In this document: piece after piece, positions 38,601-49,527 of the stretch | Numbering within the stretch: the stretch's first letter is position 1 | Layout: each line of letters begins with the position of its first letter | Assembly (NCBI GenBank): GCA_949152475.1 | Contig: OX424569.1 | Span: 21,365,170 to 21,429,169, forward strand | Reading direction: 5' to 3' | Source of the DNA: Terebella lapidaria | Lineage: Eukaryota > Annelida > Polychaeta > Terebellida > Terebellidae | DNA length: 64,000 nt | Made by a program: the position numbers and the translations under genes | Notes under the pieces: generated by a model | The model's input: only the letters and a program-made list of their open reading frames with translations | What the model was told of the DNA's origin: nothing | Databases searched by the model: none

Positions 38601-40190
38601 GGGCCCCGTGACAGGCTCATTTGCATACACGGCTTATGGGGAGGGAGGGGGGGGGGGGTGTTAGGACAGTAGCAACACTGCAAGTAGGGAGAATCTTTCC
38701 TATCATCAGGAGTTAATTACCGATAAATTCATTTTATTTGAAGTTATCAGTTCATTGGACTCGTGAATTTTGATGAATCCGTTGAATTTTGTTTTGCTAC
38801 AAGGCCATAGCATTATATTCATCACATAAGCCATGTGTTTATCTTTGTTTGCCCGAGATTTTTCGGGTGATTATAGTGATTACTATACATGTGGAAATGA
38901 TTTCTGGGTCCATCTTTAAAGTTTGTGGGCACCCGAGGCCGACCGCGGTCCTGGGTTATTTTCTCGGGCAATCACGTAATAAGCTTGCTAATTTAAACAA
39001 TTAGGTGACATCAGATATTCTCTAAGTTGAGTAGGCCCATCATTTATGTTTATTCAGGATGAAAACAGTTACATTTGGAAAGTTCAGTATAATATTTCAC
39101 CTGAAAATTTTATGCCGCCAATTTTTGACAAATACTTAGTCTACTTGTTGCGGATTTCTGATTGGCTGAGACCTCTGTGTTTCCCGCCCAGTTGTGCAGC
39201 CTGTTGAATTTTTTAGGTGGTCATAAACCTGGTGGTCATTGAATGGTTGGTGATCAAGAAATAAAATATCAAATACAATTGACAAAAACATGTATTGTTT
39301 TCTGTCTATATTGCTTAGTATGAATCTGTCAGCAGCAGAAGCGAAAAGGAACTCAACAATCCACACAATCGGGCAAACAATGAATGCAAGGCCGCTCGCG
39401 ACTATATAGCCATTTTGGTACGACTGTAGCTAATTTATTGGTCTGAAATCTTGATAATCTCGATGGAAAATTACAAGTATCCAGACCAAACCATACAACT
39501 TGATCTACTAGATCACTCTGAGTTTGACACATGGTTTGACAGCTGTCAAGTAATATGTCTAATTGACTGAAGTGTAAGCAGCCATCATTAACTTGGAGGG
39601 ACGATTCATCCAACGAACGAAAGAACGAACATGACTGTTCATTAGCGATCTATCTCATACCTTGTAAACTTTATAAAATGTATTTAAACGTGCCGCTGTG
39701 CGAGTTTACGAACAATCTATCGTCAAATTGTACTATAGCTTGTAGGTACATTGCTGCAAAAATCGTTGATATTTCACGGACATCCATGAGCCGCCATATT
39801 TACTCCTGACCTAATTTAGCGTTTACGTTCCGTGATTGGCTGATTCCTGTCACGTGGTTTGTTGTTGTCATGCTGGTTTGACAGGTCAGCAGATCTATTT
39901 GGGGTTAACTTTTGATAAATTAAGAGGCAATATATAATAAGAGCTAGGATGTGTTTGACAAGTGAAAGCAAGTTCACAGTATGTAACCTTGGATCTTTTA
40001 TGAGTTTCAAATGATTTAGGCTGTGCATGTTACCTGACATGGTGCGAATAGTCGCTTGATACTGCTTCCCGTTGAATCTTGCTTCGACCGCATCTCCAAT
40101 ATTGTATAGCTCTCTCCTGGGGCTTATGATTGCGCTGACTGCCCGGACACTAGATGTATTTTCCCCAGCCCAGTCTAGTATAAAATACAT
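32601..40190 (-). CDS. BEN-domain protein carried by the transposon (13 exons, 438 aa)
   Basis: Exons: 40190-40034, 37889-37830, 37690-37646, 37213-37148, 36886-36821, 36487-36413, 36106-35966, 35718-35620, 35398-35285, 34691-34647, 34307-34246, 33872-33623, 32737-32601. Every junction has AG/GT, almost all in phase 1, and together they give an open frame. Residues 1-52 (MYFILDW..GDAVEARFNGKQYQATI) look like the small barrel-like N-terminus common to BEN proteins of this type. Residues ~53-131 are Lys-rich, ~132-156 and 275-290 helical/coiled coil, ~157-235 acidic. Residues ~311-430 form the BEN domain (TTGIYVYSADITRAL, then LLRTFFTSEQM, then VVEAIIGFVQ). BEN domains bind DNA and mediate protein contacts. 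An open extension to an ATG at 40,289 exists. The donor at 34,246 (GTGGCA) is weak. A role in binding the CAGCGGT arrays is inference. Confidence 0.75.
32803..33330 (+). mobile_element. hAT-type non-autonomous element in BEN intron 12
   Basis: The ends are TAGTTCTGGGCGATATCACC and, inverted, TAGTGCTGGGTATCACC. The 8-bp duplication ATAGTTGG lies at 32,795-32,802 and 33,331-33,338, as hAT elements make. Internal repeats of CGTGATACGTATCGTATC occur near the right end. It carries a fragment of a BED-finger gene but no transposase. Confidence 0.8.
33014..33148 (+). pseudogene. BED-type zinc finger fragment of hAT transposase
   Basis: The frame of 44 codons reads PPAAFKSTVWKVFNF and then SYVVCSLCEAELK before a stop. 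The Trp-x-x-Phe and Cys-x-x-Cys pattern is the first half of a BED finger as in ZBED/hAT transposases. The His pair is lost to a stop and deletion, so this is a relic. Confidence 0.75.
37487..37622. mobile_element. 136-bp foldback MITE (hAT-type TSD) in BEN intron 3
   Basis: Almost the whole element is one palindrome: arms of ~60 bp starting CACAGGCATATGACTCAACA and ending with its inverse, around a short AT loop (37,550-37,560). The 8-bp direct repeat GTAAAATG at 37,479-37,486 and 37,623-37,630 is its target duplication. Confidence 0.85.
37890..40033 (-). other. First intron of the BEN gene, 2.1 kb
   Basis: The donor GTAACATG at 40,033 and acceptor at 37,890 bound it. It contains a G-rich run at 38,640-38,660 and text near 38,845-38,960 with inverted CCCGAG/CTCGGG motifs that may be a remnant of another hairpin-ended element. 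No coding sequence was recognised. Confidence 0.5.
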
Positions 40191-40666
40191 CTTCCGAGTT
40201 GTAGTTCCCTGAGCAGCTGAGGCTGAGCTCCTGCAGTCCTGGAAAGACGCGCTGAACTGCAGACGATCTGTGACGTCATTTTCCCGCAAAATTTTTGACC
40301 AATAGGCCTACACGTTGCATCAAATTAGCGCGAATTATTGACCAATAGGGTTACACGTTGCATCCAACGAGAAATGGCTTTACCACTTTTAAGGTAAATT
40401 TTTTTCGAACATTATTTTGCATCGATGTTTTAACCGTTTAACAGTACGTACAAGAGAAGTGCGTTGGAAAATACAACTCATAAATCATTTGTATGTTTTG
40501 TACAGTATCTGTCAAGAAGTAATTATTTTTATTTTTTGTTCTCGTGTGTGTTGAAATAAACATGCGCAGTTTCGATATTTTTTTTGCAGCGGACGCAGTG
40601 TCAAGTTTTGAAAAAATCAACAGAACCCACGAACACAGAAGATAAAACTTCATAAAAGGGCCAAAC
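40191..40666. promoter_or_regulatory. Shared divergent promoter region of the BEN and transposase genes
   Basis: The two start codons point away from each other across 476 bp. The region contains two direct ~30-bp repeats (TTGACCAATAGG..TACACGTTGCATC at about 40,295 and 40,339). Their TTGACCAATAGG core contains CCAAT, a possible NF-Y box. No clear TATA box was identified. A bidirectional promoter is inference from position. Confidence 0.5.
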
Positions 40667-43600
40667 ATGGAGGAACAAGGTTAGAAAAGTAACCCTTATC
40701 GTATAATTATTGCAACAAACGGTGTCTTGACTTCACGTGAGCCGCAATTTGAGAAGTAGAGCACAAACAAAAGTTTGCACTGCTCGCTGGGCGCCTAAAG
40801 TCTGGAGCTGGAGGTGAATGAGTTTCTGCGCGTGCGCGAAAACATACATGTGCGTTTGTTTACCTCCGGGCCGCCTATTTATTGGCACAATATATCATAA
40901 ATAAACACACAATAACTGTTGATTCACTTCAATATTCACTGCATTATTCCTGTATCGTTGAAATTTCGCCAAGAACCCTGCCAATGTTAGCGCAGGTCGT
41001 CAAATTGTACTATAGCTTGCAGGTAGCTCATGTCGCTCTTTGGATGAAATTTCGGCTGGACAGGACCTTCACTTTCGTTCTGTTTTCGTATCTGAAACTC
41101 AGTTAGTCACTCAGCGATCACACAATAGCTATGGGGACCGAAATTTCACCACTAATGCCGCCAGACTCTGGAATCTCTTGCCTGTCGACATGAAGCATAT
41201 GGACTCTTTTTTATGCTTTTAAAAAAGCTCTTAAAACACGACTTTTTATTGAGTGTTATAATTTCTAGTCGCACATCTAGTCATTTCCAGATATATAGTA
41301 AATAACATCATTGTTGCCATGTATGTTTGTAAAGCGCATAGAAACCTCTGTTATGTTGCGCTGTATAAATGACATTATAAATAAATAAATATAAAGTAGG
41401 CCTAAGTCATACTTGAAAAGAAACAACACAGATAATATTGTTTCATTGAAGAATACTAGCCATGAATGAAGAAATTTGGGGTATTTCGATCTCTGAAAAA
41501 AAGTTACAAAACAGTTAATCATGCCTACCTATCATATTTTCAGCAAGATAAAAAGTTAAAGTAAAATAAAAACATTTGCCTACCTACGTATCCTAATGTT
41601 TAGAGCATGAAATAGGAAACAGGAAACTTTTTCTGCTAGGCCTAATGAAGTGCTTTCATACCTGTTTGTTGACTCAACCAATCGACTTTCGAAAAAAATT
41701 CGATCATCGGAACATGTCACTTTTCTAAGTAAAGTCACTAAACATGCTAAAAATGTATTCTGATGTATTAATAATGTACTTTTCATTAATTTACAGATCA
41801 AGGACGGTACACATATCGTGGTCCATACAACACTTCTAGTTCTGCTGTCTCAAGCCAGTCCAGATGTACAAGATGGAGAGCTGAAAAAAGAAAAAATCGT
41901 GATAATGACACAGAGAACGAGGATGAATTACACACTGACAATAGCCTTGATGACACTGAAAGCAACCATGCTGAAATGTCTGAAAATGTTAATGATTTTA
42001 TAGATGACGTCGACATGGAGGAAGATCAAGAAGAAACAAATAAAAGTTCGGACGAAGACATTCCTCTTTACGAAGGGGCACAGATATCTTTGGGAGACAG
42101 TATCATTCTCATTTTGTCCTTCTTTCTTCGACACAACCTCACCAAAGCAGCCCTTATTGACTTGCTACAGCTGATTGAGATACACTGCCTTCCCTTGAAC
42201 TTTTGTCGAAAAACATTGCGTTACTTCAATGAATTCTTCTCAAACCTAAAAAACCCTATACAGTATCATTATTACTGCGTAAATTGCACGAATTATGTGG
42301 GTTTGGCAAAACATGATGGTCCATGCCAAGTTTGCGACGCGAACAACTGGAAATACTTCATTGTCATGCCCTTATTCGAACAACTCAAGTCAATACTGTC
42401 AAGTAAGTACCTAAGGCCAAGCGAAATACAAATGTACTAAAGTGAGCATCTTAGGCCAAAAAAAAAGATATTAGTAATAGTTTCTCAGGGAAAGCCGCAT
42501 GCTTTTTTTTCACGTGCACACGCATTGCTTTTTATTATGTTTTTAGAAAAAAAAAAATTAAAATAAAAAAAATATATATCATGTATATTGAAGAAAAAAC
42601 AATTTAAATTTTTTTTTTCTTTTTTCTAAAAACAGCATTATTGTTGCGGATTGGTATAGATAATGACTGCAAACGGAATGAAAAAGGACTAACCACGCAT
42701 TATTTACTATTATTTCTGCATCACTTATCAAATTTGCCCGAACTTGCGCTGTGATAGTGTAAAAATCCGGAACAAATTTAAGGTATTTTGGCCATTCATG
42801 ACCAATAAATCTCTGCCAGGGAGTAAAATGGTCATTTTCCATGGGCTTCACAATAATAATAAAATCCGCCCGCCCGCACCCATTTTTAAAAAAAAAAAGT
42901 CCCTGAGAAACTACTAGTAATACTTTTTTTTTTGGGCCTTATTAGGGCTTTTTTTGCAAAATAATGTCTATGGTTTTGTCAATTTTTATTTTTTATTTTT
43001 TTAGCTCCGCTGTGCCGAATGGCAGCGGAGCTTATCCGATACCGATTTGTCCGTCGTCGTCGTTGTCCGGCGTCCGTCAACTTTTCCTTCAAATGCTATC
43101 TCCTCCTAGAGTTTTTATCAGAATTTCATGAAATTTGGTACAGATGTTCTACAGCACAATGTCTTCAAACTAATAGAGAGCTTTTTTCAAAATTTTGATT
43201 TTTCAATTTTTTAAAAAATTTAGAATTTTGAACTTTGCCATTTCCACATGTACAATTTCAAATGCTATCTCCTCCTACAGTTTTCATCAGAATTGCATAC
43301 AAATTGGTACATATATTCTACAAGGCCATGCCTTCAAACTTTATAGAGAGCTTTTTTTCGAAATTTTGATTTTTCAATTTTTTTTAAAATTTAGAATTTT
43401 GAACTTTGCCATTTCCACATGTACAATTTCAAATGCTATCTCCTCCTACAGTCTCCATCAGAATTGGTACATATATTCTATAAGGCCATGCCTTCAAATT
43501 AATAGAGAGCTTTATTCAAAATTTTGCAATTTCTCTATGTACAATTTCAAATCTATATGTACAATTTCAAACACTATCTCCTCCCACAGTTTTCTTCAGA

Positions 43601-46600
43601 ATTTCATAGAAATCGGTACAGATATCCTATAGGAGAGTGCTTTCAAACTAGCGGAGAGCTTTATCAAAATTTAGATTTTTCAATTTTTAAAAATAAATTA
43701 AATTTTGACATTGCCATTTCTACATGTAAAATTTTGACTTCGCTGCTCACTATTGAGCACACTATCGTATGCTCAGTATTCAGAACCAGGTCTCCCTCTG
43801 AAAATTTGTTAATTTAGAATCCGGTCAGTTACAGGTCCCTTGGTCCTATTTTAAATGTTAAAGAACTTCAAATTATGTCAATAGTTTGCAAACCCCAGCG
43901 GAGCTCACTAGGCCGAAGAGCCTCTTGTGGTGGTTTCCGGACGATAACTCCAGAACGCCTTGACGGATCGACGTGAAATTTTCACCAGTGATCAAACATG
44001 TTGAGGGCAAGAACCCTATTGTTTTGCAGCCGGATCCGGACTCCGGTTGGTCTGAGATCCAGATCCGTTCCGGATCAGATGGTTTCCGGATATAACCCCA
44101 GAACGCCTTGACGTGAAATTTTTACCAGTGCTCAAACATCCTAATGGCAGGCACCCTATTGTTTTTCAGCCAGATCCGGATTCCGGTTAGTGTCCGGATT
44201 CGTTCCGGATCTGATGGTTTCTGGCCGTATCTCAGAAACGGTGTGTCGTAGAGCGAAACGGACGTTATTTTCGGATTCGTCAGCCTAACTGTAAAATACG
44301 ATACGTATCGTGACTAGGGTGTATCGTGCCAAGCCTAGCCAGCATCCATCTTGGATTTTCCATTTACCACCGTATCTCAGAAATGGTGGCCTGTAGACCA
44401 GAATGCATATAAATTTGTGTCCACAAAAATGAAGTTACAATCATTATCAGGTGATGCGATTAACCTGGAATGCCTGCATTTCTCCGCCGGTAACCTACAG
44501 GACCCCTTGGTCCTATAGTTTTTATCATGTATTGCCACAATTTACCAGTTGTTTTTTTAATCTTTTCTATGTTCCTATTTTTCAGAACCAAAAGTACAAG
44601 AATCCTTGAAGTCAAGATCATCCAGGATGAACAGCGAAGCGATCACCGATGTTATCAGTGGGGCACTTTATAAGGAAAAGTTTGATTCTCATGGGTTCTT
44701 TCAACATTCTTCCGAGGAAGAAAAGCAACAAATTCACCTCTCCATTCAACTAAATACGGATGGAGTCGCCCTTTTCAACTCAACCAAGTTCAGCCTTTGG
44801 CCAGTCTATGCAACAATCAACGAGATACAGCCAAATATAAGGTGCGATGTATACATAAATAAGAGCAAAGCTTATTTGTCGTGAAGTGTCCTATGACCGA
44901 ATGGCTAGAATTTTTCTTATTTTTGCCATTTGGTAGCCATTGGTTGAAGAAGATTAATGGCCACTGTTCTTTTTCAAACAGTGCAATGTGCTAGTGTGCT
45001 ACATCATAAAGAACCTATTATAAAATGGAAATTACATTCACTGCTTTTCAGATTCAAAAGGGAGCATCGCATCTTTCTTGCCATGTGGTTTGGACAGCAG
45101 AAACCTCTACCAGATATCCTTCTGAAGCCGTTGGTGCAGGATTTGAAGACGTGGTATCATGAAGGTAACTAGACGTCAAGGCCTTGGAGGCATTTTTTTT
45201 AATAGAGCTACAGATATACGATAACAGATAATCACAAATTCTTGCGTAGTTTGCTTTTGTGCCACCAGGGGTACAAAAATCCTATTTTGATATTAGGCTT
45301 CAAGGCTAGGCTCCCTGGGATTGATATTGAGCTCCATTTCGTTTACGACCAACGGTTACCGAGAAAAACTCAACTTCCTTTAGTTCGCCACCAGGGGTAC
45401 ACAAATCTGATTTTGGTATTAGACTTTTAATTCTAGTCCCATGGGTAGAAATTGAGCTCCGTTTTGCTCTACGACCAACGGTTACCGAGAAAAACTCAAC
45501 TTCCTATTTAGTTCGTTTTTTCGCCACCAGGGGGACGAAAATCTGATTAAAAAAATTCTGCTAAAATCAAAAAATGCCTTAATAAAAGGGTATTTTTGAT
45601 GTATTATAAAGCCCAGGTCTCATAAGATAGCTATTCAAAATTCATAGTGTTTTTTGTCCTGGCCCGCCTATACTACGAAGAGACTGCCTCAAACTTTTTA
45701 GGTTACTGGAGCTTTATCGGGAGCTCCGATAACCTTGTCATGTTTTTCCATCACTCGTCTGTCCGTCCGTCGTCTGTCGTCCATTCCATAGCAGCTGAAT
45801 CTCAGGAGTTCCTTGGGCGGATTTTTCTGCCAGCGGGTACAAGTGTACTATGGCCGTAATACAACTAAGGTTGTTTTTTTTTTTCAAATTTGTCATAAAG
45901 CCATTTTTGGCGATTTGTCAAAATTGGCCATTTTGACCCTTTCTTCAACTTCAAACGTGCCTGTGGCCATATTGCATCATCATTTTCCATCATCCTCAAT
46001 ATCTACGGTTGCTTGTAGCGACCGACCGAGCGAGGGTGACGCTGAGGCGTTCATAGAGCTGCTAGTCGCAGCTAAAAATAAAATGTCCCACCCCTGTTTT
46101 CATTGCCTAAGACAGATTAAAATCACAAAATTAAAAAAGTTCTGTCCTCCCTCAAGTCTTGATCGTAGACTTTTAGTAGTTTTAATGGTCGAGACATTGA
46201 TGACTAACATGTAGCATAGATCTGCAAATTCAAATAGATCGACTTTGAATAGCTTTTGAAGACTTGAAACACTTTTGACTGAATAAATTAATCAAACTCG
46301 CCTATCATTACTGTCTTTTCAGGGTTCACGATGTCCATTGATGACAATATTACTACAGTGAGGGGCATTCTACTATCAACGGTGGCTGATGCACCAGCCA
46401 GGTGCATGATTAATCACATGATACAATTCAACGGGAAATTTGGATGTCCTGTCTGTTATGCAGAGGGAGAAACTTTCCAGTTTGGACCAAGAAAACAAGC
46501 TCACGTATACCCATATGATGTTTCAGACAATAATAAACTTGCAGGACACCCAGAGATCAGGACTGACGCAGAAACAAGAGATATTGCAGCAAAAGTGGAA

Positions 46601-47857
46601 AACGAATATTTGCAAAGTGACCGCAAAACATGTAAGCCAGAATGTGGTGTAAAAGGCATCTCCCTACTTAGCGATATTCCACAATATGACTTGATCAAAG
46701 GCTGTGCAATCGATCCTATGCATTGCGTGTACCTGGGCATTATGAAAATGCTATGCTCCTTGTGGTTTGATGCTGAGCACAAAACTTCACCATGGTCAAT
46801 CAGAAATCAACTACAGAATGTATCCAAACGGCTTGCAGAAATGTCGCCACCAAACTTTGTTTCTAGATTACCTCGAAGTTTGGAAGATCTCCCACGATGG
46901 AAAGCATCAGAGTTTCGTTCCTTCCTGCTCTTCTATTCTGTTCCAATTTTGATGGATATCCTTCCCAAAGATTACTTCGAACACTACGTTCTCCTCGTTC
47001 AGGCAGTGTATCTTTTGACCTCCACGTCTGTGACGGATGCAAACTTGAAAAAATCAGCACTGTTACTACGCCAATTTTGTGCAATGATGGATGTTTTGTA
47101 CAGTGTTCGTAAATGTACATTTAATGTACATTGTTTGCTGCATCTTCCAGATAAAGTGAAAGAACTGGGCCCATTATGGAGTCAGTCCTGCTTTTTTTAC
47201 GAAGACCTCAATGGAGACCTCAGGAAATTATTTCATGGCACACAAAATTCCCAAGGCCAGATTGCAGCTGCCGTTTGTGCCCAACAAAAGCTTACTGAAA
47301 GTGTTCAAGAGCTAGAACCAAATTCAAAGGTTTATTTGCTGTACAATAGCTTCATGACGTCACGTACTATAAGTGAGAGGTTTCTGGAACAAGCTGCTGA
47401 TAGTGTGTTTGCCATTGGTCCCTTCAAGATATTCAATGCAAAACCTGAAGTGTTGATACATCTTCGAGGAATGAAGGAGTTTCAGATGTTCTTGAGAGCC
47501 CGATGCAAGCAACATACAATACATTCCGCCATGTACAGAAACACCAGCACTGTGAGGAACAGTAAGACCATTTGCTATCAGAAGGAAAAGTTTGGAGATG
47601 TACAGTACTTTGTACGATGTAGAAACGACGAGGACCAAATGCTCTACTTTGCAGTTGTCAAAAGAATGGAAGTGATTCAGAAAGACTTGTCATCACATCC
47701 AGTTGGGAAATGTGACGAATTCCATGTTGTTCGAAACACAGACCTGGTGGATATATGTCCCCTAATTGACATTGAATATCTCTGCGTATTTGTACATGTA
47801 AGAGACAATAATATGCGTGTATTAATACCACCTCCAGGTTGTTATGGAATTAATTAA
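40667..47857 (+). CDS. Tnp2/DUF4218-like transposase (5 exons, 840 aa)
   Basis: Exons: 40667-40679, 41797-42402, 44586-44841, 45052-45164, 46323-47857. All junctions are GT/AG and the joined frame (2,523 nt) is open. Residues 5-110 are charged and low complexity. A CxxC-x12-CxxC zinc ribbon lies at 165-184 (CVNC..CQVC). NTDG at ~263-266 with FSLWPV resembles the start of the Tnp2 (Transposase_21) catalytic core. Then FGCPVC (~371-374), IDPMHC (Asp ~460), and a DUF4218-like part (NVHCLLHLPDKV, then SCFFYEDLNG, Glu ~623). The Asp/Asp/Glu set fits CMC-type transposases, which cut and paste DNA at element ends. The first coding exon (MEEQ) is tiny and its donor GTTAGA is weaker; the rest is well supported. 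Divergent from the BEN gene. Confidence 0.85.
40998..41392 (+). mobile_element. LINE 3' end fragment in transposase intron 1
   Basis: A frame reads RSHNSYGDRNFTTNAARLWN, then LLPVDMKHMDSF and, after a shift, KKALKTRLF, the usual C-terminal text of CR1/L2-type ORF2. It is followed by GTAAAGCGCATAGAAACC, GCGCTGTATAAATGACAT and an ATAA microsatellite tail. The left border is uncertain. Confidence 0.75.
42454..42938. mobile_element. PIF/Harbinger-type MITE in transposase intron 2
   Basis: Inverted repeats of ~42 bp: the left arm starts GGCCAAAAAAAAAGAT and contains AGTTTCTCAGGGA; the right arm mirrors it and ends GGGCC. TTA at 42,451-42,453 and 42,939-42,941 is the 3-bp target duplication expected for PIF/Harbinger. 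No coding sequence. Confidence 0.75.
42945..44520 (+). mobile_element. GGGCATTTC-family relative with nested AGCTCCGCTG element
   Basis: TTAGGGCTTTTTTTGC and TCTATGGTTTTGTC resemble the left end at 16,717. The body resumes at 43,927 (GGTTTCCGGACGATAACTCC), matching 54,470-54,560. The right end at 44,495-44,520 has a hairpin AGGACCCCTTGGTCCT preceded by CCGGTAACCT, so it may be a mosaic with another family. Non-coding. Confidence 0.45.
43003..43926 (+). mobile_element. AGCTCCGCTG-family hairpin-ended element
   Basis: The 5' hairpin AGCTCCGCTG/CAGCGGAGCT is at 43,003-43,032, followed by a GTCCGTCGTC tract. Then come four diverged ~180-bp tandem units (AATGCTATCTCCTCCTACAG). Near the end CAGCGGAGCT recurs (43,896-43,905) before a small hairpin (GGCCGAAGAGCC). 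Same plan as the AGGTTACC family but unrelated sequence. Confidence 0.65.
45166..45595 (-). mobile_element. GGGCATTTC-family element, inverted, in transposase intron 4
   Basis: It begins AACTAGACGTCAAGGCCTTG, the inverse of the terminus at 56,250-56,277, directly after the intron donor. Inside are three ~130-bp units (GCCACCAGGGGTACA; ATTGAGCTCCGTTTTGCTCT) that are inverted relatives of the 147-bp array at 54.9-56.1 kb. The far end near 45,575-45,595 resembles an inverted 5' arm. Confidence 0.55.
45700..46199 (+). mobile_element. AGGTTACTGGAGC hairpin-ended element fragment in intron 4
   Basis: The 5' hairpin (AGGTTACTGGAGCT / AGCTCCGATAACCT) at 45,700-45,735 is followed by TGTCCGTCCGTCGTC and a body with GCCATTTTTGGCGATT. 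A matching 3' terminus was not found before the exon at 46,323, so the right border is a guess. Confidence 0.45.
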
Positions 47858-48055
47858 TTAATTTCTTTCCTGGGGTGGTAGGTTTGAAGGACATGATCGC
47901 ATATTTTTGTCTCTCACATGTACAAATATGCAGAGATATTCCATGTCAATTAGGGGTCCCCTAATTGACATTGAATATCTCTGCGTATTGTTTCGAACAA
48001 CATGGAATTCGTCACATTTCCGAACTCTTTCTGAATCACTTCCATTCTTGAATCA
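47760..48055. repeat. Inverted partial copies of the transposase 3' end
   Basis: The coding text CCCCTAATTGACATTGAATA and onward (47,759-47,815) recurs inverted at 47,890-47,958 and again in sense at 47,958-47,990. 47,990-48,055 read on the minus strand matches 47,664-47,745 of the gene with ~17 bp missing. The stop codon of the main frame (47,857) lies between them. Confidence 0.75.
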
Positions 48056-48214
48056 CACCCATTGTTCAACGGACAAAGAGAGTAACCACTCGTATGTGAC
48101 TTTTTATGCAGCAAATGTTTTTATTCTGCTGAAAGTCAGTATTGTTATTTCAAGATTCACTGCCGGGAAAATATACACAAGTGTGACACTTGTGGCAAAT
48201 GTTTTACTCGGCCA

Positions 48215-48220
48215 AATAAA
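48215..48220 (+). terminator. Candidate poly(A) signal of the transposase gene
   Basis: AATAAATAAATA lies ~360 bp after the stop codon in AT-rich DNA, just before the next hairpin-ended element. Confidence 0.35.
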
Positions 48221-48316
48221 TAAATACGTGTGCTAACATCTTCCTATTGCATGGTGAAAAATAAGAGTAGGTAGACATGGTATAGACAGGGGGCAACATA
48301 AAGATACCACATAATT

Positions 48317-48852
48317 GTATCTCCCCGAACGAGTTCGGGAGATACACTGGTTTAGTTACCGTTCCGCCGCCGCATCCGCCGCAGAGATTTCGACGTCCGG
48401 GCTCTAGAATTTGCAATAGAGCACCAATCGCCCTAATATTTCTCTGAGATATGGATAATAGGTTGAACTATAAATAAGAGCCTATTGAAAATCGGGGTCA
48501 TATCTCCAATATTGACCGACTAGACAGCCGTTTCGTGCACAAATCATATCCCCCAATGATAAATGGGCTGTATCTCACTTATTATCAAAGTTAGAGAGTT
48601 AGTATTTATTGTGAATATAAACATAATTTTTTTTTTTGATTTTTTTTTTTTTTCCGAATTTTTTTTTTTTTTTTTTTTAACATGTTAAACCCCCAATAAT
48701 AGATTTTCGTGGTTTCTGTCATCCAAGATGGTCGCCGGTAGCCATTTTGTCCGAAAAAACAAGCATTTAATTCGTCAATGAAAGCGTTCAAGATTTGGCC
48801 ATTTGGGGGAGATACACGAGTCGGACCTCTGGCGCCCGACTATATCTAGTTA
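48317..48852 (+). mobile_element. GTATCTCCC-family hairpin-ended element
   Basis: The 5' hairpin GTATCTCCC..GGGAGATAC at 48,317-48,345 is followed by a CCGCCGCCGC tract. Near the other end GGGGAGATAC recurs (48,806-48,815) before the hairpin AGTCGG..CCCGACT and TATCTAGTTAT. Same architecture as the other hairpin families. Confidence 0.65.
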
Positions 48853-49226
48853 TTTCATAGACTGAAATTTGAGCAGAGAACAATAATTCTGTTATAATTA
48901 CTGTAAGCCACTAATATCTTTGGTTAACACGGTTAATGCATCAGAAATAAAAATTCCAGATTAGACTCCATATACAATACATGTACACGTATCATGAGAT
49001 CGCCAATGTATCTGCTGCCATATACTCTGTAAAATAGTACTAGCTAGAACTGTATAGTCGATAATGATATTTTCTATGTAATAAAACTATGGATTGAAAA
49101 TATTGCATTATCTTGTTCAATTTTCTTTGTTCTAATAAAATTACACTGATGTTCATCATATGATGATCATGGACAAAAGAATTTTAAGTGATATAAAAGA
49201 GAATAACTTGGCTCTTCTAATGTTAA
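48853..49226. other. AT-rich spacer, no recognised feature
   Basis: Contains short direct and inverted AT-rich words and an ATGATGATCAT palindrome near 49,160; no reading frame or repeat family was recognised. Confidence 0.5.
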
Positions 49227-49423
49227 ACCAAAACCGTGAGCCTGGCGGTCTGGACTTGAAGGTCCCTTGTCTGGAGTATGCACATAGAACATGATATCAC
49301 CACAATTTCAAAGCGATCCATGCAGAACTGTGGGACTGATTTCTTTGAAGTGTTAACATGGGCGAGATACAGATTTTTTCCAAGTCAAGACCGCCAGGCT
49401 GGCGGTTTTTGGTTTAACCTTGA
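49227..49423. mobile_element. 197-bp TTAA-flanked MITE
   Basis: TTAA at 49,223-49,226 is followed by ACCAAAACCGTGAGCCTGGC; the other end is the inverse (GCCAGGCTGGCGGTTTTTGG) before TTAA at 49,424-49,427. Inverted repeats are ~38 bp with mismatches. Kolobok/piggyBac-type target site. Confidence 0.75.
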
Positions 49424-49527
49424 CTGAATATTGGAGCAAACACCCACATCTATGTTAAAACTATCCAAGTTCATATTATCTTTGGTATCATAGCTGTCTT
49501 GAATGTATAGAAATTAGAAAGTGATTT

